DNA of 64,000 nt from positions 620,001-684,000 of the forward strand of contig NZ_JAJHIZ010000002.1 of assembly GCF_021538615.1 (NCBI RefSeq). The letters run 5' to 3'. Below the pieces are notes generated by a model. It did not search any database. It was not told the DNA's origin and worked only from the letters and a program-made list of their open reading frames with translations. Shown here in pieces: positions 17,209-25,923 of the stretch. The translations under genes were made by a program, and so were the position numbers. The DNA is from Niabella agricola. Lineage in GTDB: Bacteria > Bacteroidota > Bacteroidia > Chitinophagales > Chitinophagaceae. Each line of letters starts with the position of its first letter. Within the stretch, counting starts at the first letter, position 1.

Positions 17209-18663
17209 TTACCTGAGCATATTGTCGTAATATTGCTTTTTGAGCTGGACGCCCGGTTGAAGAGTGGCAGCCCTTGGACTTGCCGTCTCAGTGGCGGCGA
17301 GTAGTCCCGGGTTGTCGATAAGATCTAAAGCCTTCTTTGTACATTCTTCCGTTTTATCTCCCCAGGCTTTATCTACGCCGTCATAAGCGGAATAGCCCGG
17401 TGTGATACCGCTAAACGGTACCGGTTGATCCTGGCTGTTCTTCGTCATAAAGGAAACGGTCCAAAAAGTGACTTTTTTAAACAGATCGATGGGGAAGAAA
17501 CCGACCGGTTTGCCATAAGTATTACCATCTCCTATAAGTTTCATATTCCCGTTGAAGTAGGGCTTCAGATCATTGATCAGCAACTCGGCGGATGAGGCGG
17601 TTTGTGCACCGATAATGACGTATAAATTAGTAGGGTTGATCGAAAACCCTTTTGAAAGATCAGTTTTATTAAAGTTGATGGTATTGGATTCTGGTTTATA
17701 GTAGGTGGCGCTGTAGGAATGCCGGGTGCGCATCAGCGTATAGTTGCCCGCCTGCAGGTCTGTGTTGTAGTAATACGTATACATTTTATTTCCGGTGCTT
17801 ACGGTTGCGGGCGCCAGGCTGTTGGCCAGGAAGTCCTGTGTACGGGTGAAGCCGCCATTATTGTATCTAAGGTCCAGGATAATGTTCTTGATTCCTGCGT
17901 TTTTAAAGGATGCCAGCGCGGCTTCAATGGCGGCGCGCGAGTCTTCCAGCCGGTCGAAAAATTTGTAGACCAGGTATCCGGCGTTTGTGCCCCCTGAGGA
18001 CCGTAATATATCCGAGTATAAAACAGAAGTTGGGACGAAGGATTTTATCGACAGATCCAAAGGAACCTGTGTACCGTCCGGCTTTTGAAACGTAATACGT
18101 GCTGTCTTTTTTGTTTGGTCATAAAACATATTATTTAATATGTCTATGCTGTTGACCGTTAAGGTCGTATTGTCTACCTTGATCAGTTTCCATCCCCGTT
18201 GTACTCCTTGCTGACCGGCTTCGGAATTTGGAAATACATAGGTTACGAACCAGCCTGTAAAACTGCCTGATCCGGACATGCGGTTACTCCAACCCCGTTT
18301 TACAAAGAAACCATAGCTGCTTTCCGGTTGGGTGGCCTTATTGGCTGCTTCGCTGTCGTAATAGTCGGTGGCGTAACTGTATTTTTTATCCCGATCGTAG
18401 GCATTGGTGTTTCTTACTGCTTCGATAGTAGCTTCTGCCGTTTCAAGATCCGTGCTTTTAACATATTGCCGGGGGTTAAAAGATCCATAACTGGTGCTCC
18501 GGATCTCATCCCATAAATAAATCTCTCTTGAGAACAGATATACCGAGTCGGCAACCCGCTGCTGTTCGGTACCATCAGGTTTTACATCTACATCCTTGTT
18601 TTTATCCCCACAGGAAACGGCTAATACCAGGCAAACAATCGTGCCAACGTTTAATACACGCAT
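17209..18663 (-). CDS. S41 family protease, lipoprotein (tandem paralogue)
   Basis: 484 residues from ATG 18663, which directly begins the lipoprotein signal (MRVLNVGTIVCLVLAVSC); a longer frame upstream reads into spacer. Same layout as the neighbour: N-terminal cap (YLFSREIYLWDEI), PDZ (NSEAGQQGVQRGWKLIKVD), LRYNNGG, catalytic TASSAELLIND and a Lys in NTYGKPVGFF. Sequence is clearly related but well diverged from the downstream copy, so the duplication is old. A GT9 gene lies 45 bp upstream on the same strand. Confidence 0.88.
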   Translation of the reverse strand: MRVLNVGTIVCLVLAVSCGDKNKDVDVKPDGTEQQRVADSVYLFSREIYLWDEIRSTSYGSFNPRQYVKSTDLETAEATIEAVRNTNAYDRDKKYSYATDYYDSEAANKATQPESSYGFFVKRGWSNRMSGSGSFTGWFVTYVFPNSEAGQQGVQRGWKLIKVDNTTLTVNSIDILNNMFYDQTKKTARITFQKPDGTQVPLDLSIKSFVPTSVLYSDILRSSGGTNAGYLVYKFFDRLEDSRAAIEAALASFKNAGIKNIILDLRYNNGGFTRTQDFLANSLAPATVSTGNKMYTYYYNTDLQAGNYTLMRTRHSYSATYYKPESNTINFNKTDLSKGFSINPTNLYVIIGAQTASSAELLINDLKPYFNGNMKLIGDGNTYGKPVGFFPIDLFKKVTFWTVSFMTKNSQDQPVPFSGITPGYSAYDGVDKAWGDKTEECTKKALDLIDNPGLLAATETASPRAATLQPGVQLKKQYYDNMLR

Positions 18664-18707
18664 AGGGTCCGGAATATTTACGAAAAGATAGGGATAGTTA
18701 TTTTTTT

Positions 18708-19721
18708 TTATGTGAAAATTTTGATAACCTTTTGAAACACCTGTTCGGGGGTTATTTCCTGCATACAACCCGCTTCGCCATGAACCGGGCAGGGTTTATT
18801 GCCAAAAACGGAAGAAGGGCGGCAGGGAAGATCGGTCTGAATCACGTGATCCGGGTCTTGTCCCCAGCCATAAAAGCCCAGCCAGGGATGGGTGCCCCCC
18901 CAAATGGAAACCACCGGGACGCCGTAAAGCGAGGCCAGGTGCATATTGGCAGAGTCCATTGTCAGCATTACATCCATCTGGGCGATCAGCCGCAGCTCTT
19001 CGGTAAAGGAATACCGGCCGGCAACCACCCGGATGTGCTCATGTCCTTCAGCCCATTGTTCCAATACCGGTGCTTCGGTCTTGCTGCCAAACAAAAAGAT
19101 CCTGTGTTCAGGGGCTTGTTGTAATAACCGTACCACCTGCTTCATCTTTTCCAGGGGGTACATTTTGGCCGCATGCTTTGCAAAAGGCGCAATGCCGATC
19201 CACAATTCCTCACGGCTGGTTTCTGATTCCTGATTTCTGATGGCTGATGGCTGGTTGGAGATTGCTACCGGCATTCCCAGTTTTGCAAACACATCTGCAT
19301 AGCGCTGAAACGTGGTTTTTAGCGGACGCAGTTTCTTATTACGGGGCCTTGTCAGTTCTTTTTTTTCGTTGCGGCCCTTGTCGATCACAGCTACCGGAAC
19401 GCCGCCCAGGAACCGGCGGATAATCTGGGTGCGCAGCACATCATGCAGGTCGGCCACTGCATCAAAGCGGAGCTCTTTTTTTAACCGGCGGGCCAGCTTA
19501 ATCAGTCCGCCCAGTCCTTTGTATTGATTCCGGATATCCGCACCATAGAAATGAAGTCGTTCTACGCCTTCGAAAAGGGGCTGATGGAACGGTATGGATA
19601 CAATCGTAACTTCCAGTTGCGGGTGTTGCGCCAGCAATAGCCGGAGCACCGGAACAGTCATGGCTACATCGCCCAGCGCAGAAAACCGGAACACCAGTAT
19701 ATGTTCGGGAACGGTTCTCAT
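18708..19721 (-). CDS. family 9 glycosyltransferase (heptosyltransferase-like)
   Basis: 337 residues, GT-B fold. N-terminal ILVFRFSALGDVAMTVPVL is the family start; the C-terminal nucleotide-sugar region shows MDSANMHLASLYGVPVVSIWGGTHP, described by its ends MDSANMH and IWGGTHP. It likely adds a heptose or related sugar to lipopolysaccharide core on the cytosolic face. Start codon and the DUF4254 stop codon overlap as TAATG, so the two are translationally coupled. Residues 154-170 (ISNQPSAIRNQESETSR) are a low-complexity insert in the interdomain linker that translates an intergenic-type ATCAG repeat; the frame is intact. Confidence 0.9.
   Translation of the reverse strand: MRTVPEHILVFRFSALGDVAMTVPVLRLLLAQHPQLEVTIVSIPFHQPLFEGVERLHFYGADIRNQYKGLGGLIKLARRLKKELRFDAVADLHDVLRTQIIRRFLGGVPVAVIDKGRNEKKELTRPRNKKLRPLKTTFQRYADVFAKLGMPVAISNQPSAIRNQESETSREELWIGIAPFAKHAAKMYPLEKMKQVVRLLQQAPEHRIFLFGSKTEAPVLEQWAEGHEHIRVVAGRYSFTEELRLIAQMDVMLTMDSANMHLASLYGVPVVSIWGGTHPWLGFYGWGQDPDHVIQTDLPCRPSSVFGNKPCPVHGEAGCMQEITPEQVFQKVIKIFT
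19212..19262 (-). repeat. ATCAG-word repeat inside the GT9 gene
   Basis: Read on the minus strand this stretch repeats CAGCCATCAG / AATCAGGAATCAG units like those in the non-coding stretch 30865-30935. It encodes a linker insert between the two lobes of the glycosyltransferase. Confidence 0.6.
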
Positions 19722-20326
19722 TATTTTTTTTGCTGGTAAAGTACCGGGTTCAGACTTTCATCATTGTACATTTTCATTTGTTTGTATACTTTCATGTACT
19801 TTTTACCGGCAGCGATATCATCAAGTAACTGGTCAATAGCGGTGGAAAGGTCCTCCCGCTGGGCCAGCAATACGTTTAGCTTGGCGCTACAGGCCGCGCG
19901 GTGCCCTTCGGAAGCATCTGCGCGGGTAGCCTCCTGTTGCATATGATAGATCTTGAGCTCCAGGATCGACAGGCGGTCGATGGCCCAGGCCGGGCTTTCG
20001 GTGTTGAAGCCAGCACCTTTCACCGGAACTACCTGGCTGTATTGTTGCAGGAGCCAGCTGTCGATATATTCCACCATATCGGTACGGTGTTGGTTCGAGC
20101 TGTCGATCCGTCGTTTAATCTCCAATGCCTTCACCGGGTCGATCTGCGGATCTCGGATGATATCTTCCAGGTGCCATTGTACGGTATCAACCCAGTTTTT
20201 TTCATACATCAGGAACGCGAGGGTGCCTTTTGCATAAGGGTTCTGAACCGGGGTGTCTACATCATCCGTTTTATGATAATCGGTAATACTTTGCTGAAAA
20301 ATAAGAATCCAGTCTGCCGTGCGCAT
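19721..20326 (-). CDS. DUF4254 family protein
   Basis: 201 residues from ATG 20326. All-helical, soluble. Features fit the DUF4254 family, which is commonly next to heptosyltransferase genes in Bacteroidota: PVQNPYAKGTLAFLMYEKNWVDTVQWHLEDIIRDP (ends given), IDSSNQHRTDMVEYID and PAWAIDRLSILELKIYHM. Function unknown; the coupling to the GT9 gene suggests a role in lipopolysaccharide or surface-glycan synthesis. Confidence 0.85.
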   Translation of the reverse strand: MRTADWILIFQQSITDYHKTDDVDTPVQNPYAKGTLAFLMYEKNWVDTVQWHLEDIIRDPQIDPVKALEIKRRIDSSNQHRTDMVEYIDSWLLQQYSQVVPVKGAGFNTESPAWAIDRLSILELKIYHMQQEATRADASEGHRAACSAKLNVLLAQREDLSTAIDQLLDDIAAGKKYMKVYKQMKMYNDESLNPVLYQQKK

Positions 20327-20389
20327 GATCAAATTTATTTTGAATTAAAATCTCCCGCAAATGTAAGCTACAGGGGGCAGATTGGGATT

Positions 20390-20546
20390 TGAAAATGTGG
20401 AAATGTGATAATGTGCGAATTTTAAATACGGTCACAAATTTCAAATCTCAAATGACAAATATCAAAACGCAGTAGTGCAGATTCCGTTACCATTCGCAAC
20501 GTTCTTTGGAATCTTGGCATTTGAAGCTTGGAACTTTGAATTTCAA
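20390..20546. repeat. low-complexity ATGTG and TTTGAA words
   Basis: Behind the MFS gene the spacer is made of near-repeats: GAAAATGTGGAAATGTGATAA-like, TTTCAAATCTCAAATGACAAA-like and GGAATCTTGGCATTTG-like words. No gene. Same class of filler as around 31-37 kb. Confidence 0.45.
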
Positions 20547-21779
20547 TTAGGCTTCTTCATAATTCAGGTCCTTATGAAAAGTTTCCGGCAGGGTGATAAC
20601 GGCGATGGTGGAGGCGATCATTACGATAACCGCAGTAATAATTGCACCGTTTACATAGCCGATGGTTCCGATTCCGCGTATTTCTTTAAACAGGAAGAGG
20701 ATCAGCGGAAGCAGTCCCCTTACAAAATTAGGAACGGTAGTAGCCGCCGTAGCCCGGAGGTTGGTACCGAATTGTTCTGCTCCAACGGTTACAAAAATGG
20801 CCCAGAAACCGATGCTGAAACCCAGGAAGAAACAAAGGGTATACATCCACCCGGCGCTGCCATTCCATTGTGTGGTAAAATAAAGAAGGATTGAAAGCAT
20901 GGTTAGTGCGTAATAAATGTATAGCGCTTTTTTCCGGCTTTTCAGCCATTGGCTTACCAGCCCGATGGTGATATCGCCCAGGGCGAGACCAATATAGGCA
21001 TACATGATCGACCGGCCGGGGTCAATATCTTCCTGGATGCCGAATTGGCGGCCAAATTCACTGCTGAATGTAATGAGCACGCCAATTACAAACCAGGTGG
21101 AAAGGCCGATAAAAATGCTTTTCAGGTATTTACTGAAACGTTCCCTGCTGTTGAACAACATAAAAAACTGCCCTTTTTTTACATTGCTTTCGCTCATGCG
21201 GTGATACATACCCGATTCCAGCACCGAAATCCGGAGCAATAATAAAAGAATACCCAGTCCGCCTCCTATAAAATAACAGGTACGCCAGTGAAATTCTTCC
21301 TTTATGAAAAAGGCAACGGCTGCGCCCAGCACACCAAAACCGGCAACAATAGAGGTGCCGATGCCACGCTTTTCCTTGGGCAGCAATTCGGCAACCAGGG
21401 TAATGCCGGCGCCCAGCTCGCCTGCCAGGCCAATGCCGGCCAGGAAGCGGATGGCCGTATATTGTTCAACAGTTTGAACAAAACCATTGCAGATATTGGC
21501 GATGGAATAGATAAGGATAGAGCCAAATAATACTTTTACCCGTCCCTTCTTATCGCCCCAGATTCCCCAGAGAATACCGCCGATGAGCAATCCGGCCATC
21601 TGGGCCGAAAGGATCCATTCGCCCTTGGTGGTAATTTCGTCGGCGGTTAATCCCAGTTCTTTCAGACTGGGAATGCGGATGATACCAAAGATGAGGAGGT
21701 CGTAGATATCAACGAAGTAACCCAGTGCGGCCACAATTACGGTCAGACTGAGGATGGATGCCTTTTTTTCTTGGTTCAT
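20547..21779 (-). CDS. MFS transporter
   Basis: 410 residues, about 12 hydrophobic segments. Typical MFS signatures: loop 2-3 GIWGDKKGRVKVL and TM4/5 region FLAGIGLAGELGAGITLVAE. The sugar/metabolite-H+ symporter branch is likely (motif GDKKGR, ELLPKEKRG). Substrate not determinable. It starts 15 bp after the aroQ stop on the same strand, so it may move a shikimate-pathway or aromatic-acid compound, but this is only a neighbourhood inference. Confidence 0.88.
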   Translation of the reverse strand: MNQEKKASILSLTVIVAALGYFVDIYDLLIFGIIRIPSLKELGLTADEITTKGEWILSAQMAGLLIGGILWGIWGDKKGRVKVLFGSILIYSIANICNGFVQTVEQYTAIRFLAGIGLAGELGAGITLVAELLPKEKRGIGTSIVAGFGVLGAAVAFFIKEEFHWRTCYFIGGGLGILLLLLRISVLESGMYHRMSESNVKKGQFFMLFNSRERFSKYLKSIFIGLSTWFVIGVLITFSSEFGRQFGIQEDIDPGRSIMYAYIGLALGDITIGLVSQWLKSRKKALYIYYALTMLSILLYFTTQWNGSAGWMYTLCFFLGFSIGFWAIFVTVGAEQFGTNLRATAATTVPNFVRGLLPLILFLFKEIRGIGTIGYVNGAIITAVIVMIASTIAVITLPETFHKDLNYEEA

Positions 21780-21793
21780 ATGGCGTTGAATGA

Positions 21794-22219
21794 TTATTGG
21801 TTTTGATCCTGGAAATAATTTACGGCGAGTTCATAGCCTTTTAATCCCAGCCCGATGATACTACCGGCAGCCTTGGCGCTTACGTGAGAGATCTTTCTGA
21901 AATCTTCCCGGGCATGTACATTGCTGATATGTACTTCCACCACCGGTGTGCGGATGGAAGCGATGGCATCGCCGATAGCAACGGAGGTATGCGTGTAGGC
22001 CGCCGGGTTCAGGATGATACCGTCTGCTTCAAACCCGTATTGCTGCAGGGCATTTACCAGTTCGCCTTCGATATTGCTCTGGAAATAATCAAAGCGGATC
22101 CCGGGGTATTTTGTCTTTAGCTGATCAAAAAAAGATTCAAAACTGGAGCTGCCGTAGATGCCCGGTTCCCGCTTGCCCAACAGGTTGAGATTGGGGCCAT
22201 TGATGATAACAAGATGCAT
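21794..22219 (-). CDS. aroQ: 3-dehydroquinate dehydratase, type II
   Basis: 141 residues, the usual length for the type II enzyme, which converts 3-dehydroquinate to 3-dehydroshikimate in the shikimate pathway as a dodecamer in the cytosol. Diagnostic motifs: IINGPNLNLLGKREPGIYG (lid with Arg and Tyr), ILNPAAYTHTSVAIGDAI (substrate-binding Asn and His) and VVEVHISNVHARE (catalytic-site His and Arg). Followed by the MFS gene with a 15-bp gap. Confidence 0.95.
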   Translation of the reverse strand: MHLVIINGPNLNLLGKREPGIYGSSSFESFFDQLKTKYPGIRFDYFQSNIEGELVNALQQYGFEADGIILNPAAYTHTSVAIGDAIASIRTPVVEVHISNVHAREDFRKISHVSAKAAGSIIGLGLKGYELAVNYFQDQNQ

Positions 22220-22300
22220 GGATGATATTTTAATGGGCTAATATAAACATTTGGAAGAGGAAACCATCTATTTGGAATTGAAATTTTAGCAGCGGGAACT

Positions 22301-22634
22301 AACCGCAATGGCCGCAAAACACCCCGCGATGGACGCAATGAAAACCTGCACAAATCTTAGTGCCGCTTCGTGAACCTTGCGGAACCCTGGCGCTCTTTGT
22401 GTTCAAACGTTAACCGCAATGGCCGCAAAACACCCCGCGATGGACGCAATGAAAACCTGCACAGATCTTAGTGCCGCTTCGTGAACCTTGCGGAACCCTG
22501 GCGCTCTTTGTGTTCAAACGTTAACTGCAATGGTCGCGCAAAGCACCCGCAACGGACGCAAGAGAACCGGTGCAACTCTTAACGCCCCTTCATAAACCTT
22601 GCAGTGCCGGCTGCGCTCTTTGCATTTAAAACGC
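22301..22634. repeat. three tandem 111-bp repeat units
   Basis: Units begin at 22301, 22412 and 22523 (AACCGCAATGGCCGC, AACCGCAATGGCCGC, AACTGCAATGGTCGC). The first two differ visibly at only one base (CACAAATC versus CACAGATC); the third has many substitutions and a small length change. Unit content is a palindrome-prone GCGG/CCGC theme with CTTTGTG. No open frame spans it. It occupies most of the spacer between divergent aroQ and the FMN reductase gene. Confidence 0.85.
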
Positions 22635-22690
22635 TGCCGCGGTTTTGTTTTTTGGTCGGGTTCGGCTATTTTTAACCAAACCTTTTTATA

Positions 22691-23254
22691 ATGACCATTC
22701 AAAAAATCGGACTGTTGGTGGGGAGCCTGCGGGCGGCCTCTTATAGCCGTAAAGTAGCGGAAGAACTCATTCACCTGGCGCCCTCAAACCTGCAGTTGGA
22801 AATCGTGGAAATCGGCGACCTGCCGCTATATAATGAAGACCTGGAACAGGCGGTTCCTGCATCCTGGCACTGTTTCCGGGAAACCATCCGTGCAAAGGAC
22901 GGCGTGGTTTTTATAACCCCAGAATACAACCGTTCCGTTCCCGGCCTGTTGAAGAATGCCATAGATGTAGGCTCACGTCCTTACGGAAAAAGCGTATGGA
23001 ACGGGAAGCCCGGGGCAGTGATCAGTGTTACACCGGGCGGACTGGGAGCTTTTGGCGCCAATCATCACCTGCGCCAGTCAATGGTATTTTTAAATGTGCC
23101 GATGATGCAGCAGCCGGAAGCTTACCTGAGTCATATAGCGGTCTGCTTTAACAACCCCCAATCGGAGGAGCGGGAGCGTCTTGACCAGTTTTTAAAAGGG
23201 TTCCTCGATGCCTATGCTGCATGGGCGGTTGAAACCGCACGAAAGGAAGCTTAA
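22691..23254 (+). CDS. NADPH-dependent FMN reductase
   Basis: 187 residues, flavodoxin-like fold. Motifs: GLLVGSLRAASYSRKVA (FMN phosphate loop), FITPEYNRSVPGLLKNAIDV (family signature) and SVTPGGLGAFGANHHLR. Cytosolic flavoprotein of the chromate/quinone/azo reductase group using NAD(P)H; physiological substrate unknown. Its promoter must lie next to or in the tandem repeat array upstream; a TATTTTTA box lies 25 bp before the ATG. Confidence 0.9.
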   Translation: MTIQKIGLLVGSLRAASYSRKVAEELIHLAPSNLQLEIVEIGDLPLYNEDLEQAVPASWHCFRETIRAKDGVVFITPEYNRSVPGLLKNAIDVGSRPYGKSVWNGKPGAVISVTPGGLGAFGANHHLRQSMVFLNVPMMQQPEAYLSHIAVCFNNPQSEERERLDQFLKGFLDAYAAWAVETARKEA

Positions 23255-23256
23255 TA

Positions 23257-23766
23257 TCACAACTGGAATAGGGCCCTGAGCTCTGCGGCATCAATGGGTT
23301 TCATCTTGCCACCCAGGATCAGCCGCAGCTGCCGGCGGCGGAGAGCTCCTTCAAAAAGCAGGAGTTCTTTTTCCGTCACCGGCTCCAGCGCCGGTACGGA
23401 AGCAGGCCTCCCATGTGGATCCAGGCCTACAAAAGTGTAATAGGCTTCATTGCTCTTATACCGGTAACGGTTAACCAGGTCCTCGCCATGCACCAGCATA
23501 TGCACTTCCATAGAAGAGTTGAAGGCACGGGTCACTTTGGCTTCAATGTGCACAGCGTTACCCAGTTTAATGGGATTTTCAAAGGAGATATTATCAACCG
23601 ATGCTGTTACTACAGGAAGGTTCGCATGTTTCTGCGCGGATAAAGCAGCGGCAATATCCATCCAGTACATCAGGCGCCCCCCCATCAGGTTGCCAAACGT
23701 ATTGGTATCATTCGGCAATACCAGTTCCGTCATCACAATCAGGCTGTCTGCAGGATTCTTTGCCAT
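23257..23766 (-). CDS. acyl-CoA thioesterase, hotdog fold
   Basis: 169 residues from ATG 23766 (MAKNPADS); the frame continues upstream but overlaps the divergent proline dehydrogenase promoter. Motifs of the YciA/BACH type: LPNDTNTFGNLMGGRLMYWMDIAA with the catalytic Asn/Asp region, then VTASVDNISFENPIKLGN. It hydrolyses acyl-CoA to free acid and CoA in the cytosol. The C-terminal 30 residues are basic and variable. Convergent with the FMN reductase, 2 bp between stops. Confidence 0.88.
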   Translation of the reverse strand: MAKNPADSLIVMTELVLPNDTNTFGNLMGGRLMYWMDIAAALSAQKHANLPVVTASVDNISFENPIKLGNAVHIEAKVTRAFNSSMEVHMLVHGEDLVNRYRYKSNEAYYTFVGLDPHGRPASVPALEPVTEKELLLFEGALRRRQLRLILGGKMKPIDAAELRALFQL

Positions 23767-24023
23767 TTTTAATTTTTTGCAAAAGTAACGGGATACAGCT
23801 AATTTAGAAAACCCGGCCCAAACGGTACGGAGCACCGACAATCCACTGGGGGTGTGTTTTACCGGTAAAAACCAAACCATCGGCAAGGCGCTGGCATCAG
23901 ATCCCGGAATTAGAGGCCCCGTGCCCTGACACTTTCTGTTGTTCAAACGGTTGCGCCGGGTCAATTTTTTTTCAAACGGAACAGGCGTCGACCTTACCTT
24001 TGCCGGATATTCTAAAAGGTTAT

Positions 24024-25259
24024 ATGCAAGAGAAACAATTACCGGTATCATTCGATAATACGGAATTTGCGTTTAAATATAAATCGGATCGTGAGCTAAA
24101 AAAGGCAAGGCTGTTGTTTTCGATGATGGGCCAGCCTATGCTGGTAAAACTGGGCACCCGGATCACGCCCTGGGCCATCAAAAATAAACTGCCGGTTAAG
24201 GGGCTGATACGGAGCACAATCTTTAAGCAGTTTGTAGGAGGCGAAACACTGGAAGAAACCGCAAAAGTGGCCACCCGCTTAGGGCAGTACCAGGTACAGG
24301 TGATCCTGGATTATGGAGTAGAGGGGGGAGAAGACTCCGAAAAAGAATATGACCATGCTGCGGATGAGTTTATCCGGGTCATTGATTATGCCGCTACACA
24401 AACCAATATTCCCTTTATGAGTGTGAAGGTGACAGGTTTTTCGAGGTTTTCCCTTTTGGAAAAGATCGACGGGCAGATGACGGCGGCCAGCGGAACCCTG
24501 ATCAAACGTTACCTGCAGGTGATCGACCAGCTCGGTACGGCTGAAAGAGAAGAATGGCACCGGGTACGAACCAGACTGCTGCGCATTTGCGAGCGGGCCG
24601 CAGAGAAAAAGGTAGGCGTATTGATCGATGCCGAAGAAACCTGGATCCAGGATCCCGTGGATGCCCTAACCATCCTGATGATGGATTCCTTTAATAAAAC
24701 AACACCGGTGATCTATAATACCGTGCAATTATACCGGCATGACCGGCTGCAGTTTCTCAAAGACTGTTATGAGGCTGCGGCAGAACGGAATTTTTTACTG
24801 GCGGTAAAGCTGGTGCGCGGTGCTTATATGGAAAAAGAGCGGGCCCGGGCGGCAGAACGGGGTTATCCGTCGCCGATACAGCCGGATAAAGCCAGCTCCG
24901 ACCGCGATTATAATGCCGGTGTACAATTCAGCCTGGAGCGCCTGGACCGCATGGCACTGGTAATTGCCACCCACAATGAGAAAAGCAACCTGGACGCTGT
25001 GGCCTGGTTGCAGCAACACCAGGTGCCGTTCAATCATCCGCATGTACATTTTAGCCAGCTATACGGCATGAGTGATAATATTACGTTCAACCTGGCTGCT
25101 GCCGGGTGCAGCGTTAGTAAATACCTGCCGTTTGGCCCCATTGAAGATGTAGTGCCCTACCTGATGCGGCGCGCGCAGGAAAATACTTCGGTGAAAGGAC
25201 AAACAGGGCGGGAGCTGGGATTGATCCAAACCGAATTGCAACGCAGGCGGGAGGGCTGA
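24024..25259 (+). CDS. proline dehydrogenase
   Basis: 411 residues, monofunctional PutA-type FAD barrel enzyme that oxidises proline to pyrroline-5-carboxylate and passes electrons to the quinone pool. Start at ATG 24024 (MQEKQLPV) rather than the upstream TTG. Barrel motifs: MSVKVTGFSRF, VGVLIDAEETWIQDP, LAVKLVRGAYMEKER, ATHNEKSN and YLPFGPIEDVVPYLMRRAQEN (substrate and FAD sites; the final RR/EN region is the family end). The partner P5C dehydrogenase is not in the window. Confidence 0.92.
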   Translation: MQEKQLPVSFDNTEFAFKYKSDRELKKARLLFSMMGQPMLVKLGTRITPWAIKNKLPVKGLIRSTIFKQFVGGETLEETAKVATRLGQYQVQVILDYGVEGGEDSEKEYDHAADEFIRVIDYAATQTNIPFMSVKVTGFSRFSLLEKIDGQMTAASGTLIKRYLQVIDQLGTAEREEWHRVRTRLLRICERAAEKKVGVLIDAEETWIQDPVDALTILMMDSFNKTTPVIYNTVQLYRHDRLQFLKDCYEAAAERNFLLAVKLVRGAYMEKERARAAERGYPSPIQPDKASSDRDYNAGVQFSLERLDRMALVIATHNEKSNLDAVAWLQQHQVPFNHPHVHFSQLYGMSDNITFNLAAAGCSVSKYLPFGPIEDVVPYLMRRAQENTSVKGQTGRELGLIQTELQRRREG

Positions 25260-25518
25260 TCCTGCTGCATGCCGGAAACAATCGGCTTATCCATCGATTT
25301 TAAAGTTGCATATCGTTCGCGCAAGACAGGTTACACCTGTGCCACATGCCCGGGCGGCCTTCCACTATAATTATATACGCGATTGCCGGATGCCCGGACT
25401 TCACCGGAGCCGCTGAGCACATTGCTGATTCACTTCCGGAGATGCCCGGAAATAAAGTTTTAAACTTATTGCTGGACTAACGCTGTCTCGATGTTGGCTT
25501 TTTTCAGGACAAGTCAAC

Positions 25519-25573
25519 TTTGTGAACCGGATATTTGTGAACTTTTTTTGTTCACAAATATGGAGTTCACAAA
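25519..25573. promoter_or_regulatory. four-site dyad of TTTGTGAAC boxes
   Basis: Four copies of a 9-mer: TTTGTGAAC at 25519 and 25534, and its complement GTTCACAAA at 25550 and 25565. Left and right pairs are both spaced 15 bp, and the whole is symmetric about base 25546. The inner pair extends to a perfect 12-bp inverted repeat (25531-25542 and 25550-25561) around seven T. This looks like a cooperative operator or a hairpin RNA. It lies in the spacer between proline dehydrogenase and the GMC oxidoreductase, 350 bp upstream of the latter. Confidence 0.6.
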
Positions 25574-25810
25574 TTCTGTAGCGCATATATCGATGAATCG
25601 CTTCTGATCGCTGGTGTTTACCGGTTTACCGGATGGGCGCCCGGTATAAGCGGGCTGAAGCGGACAATCAGCTGCCACATTAAACACAGTTTACAGGGCC
25701 GGGTTGCCGCCGGATCAGCAGCCGGAGCGATACAGATCACGGATCCGGATGGAGCAGGCATTGAAGCAGACAATGGCCATGCGATGCCGGTTTTGCAGAT
25801 TTTTTTGCTG

Positions 25811-25836
25811 AAATTATGTAATCGATTACATAATTT
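25811..25836. promoter_or_regulatory. 26-bp perfect palindrome, LacI-type operator
   Basis: A perfect palindrome centred on ATCGAT (core ATGTAATCGATTACAT, extended to AAATTATGTAATC and complement). The TGTAA-TCGA-TTACA layout resembles LacI-family operators in Bacteroidota. It ends 87 bp before the GMC oxidoreductase ATG, a position expected for promoter control. No LacI gene lies in the window. Confidence 0.65.
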
Positions 25837-25923
25837 GAAAAAAGTATTATATTTATCCCTGAGTGCAGACAGATTGCCTGCTTTGGGCCGGCATTTCTTT
25901 TAAAAATTCAATTTTAAATCGTT

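Noticed and set aside
22301..22634. Considered as a CRISPR array
   Set aside because: Units are 111 bp and repeat end to end without unique spacers; no cas genes are nearby.
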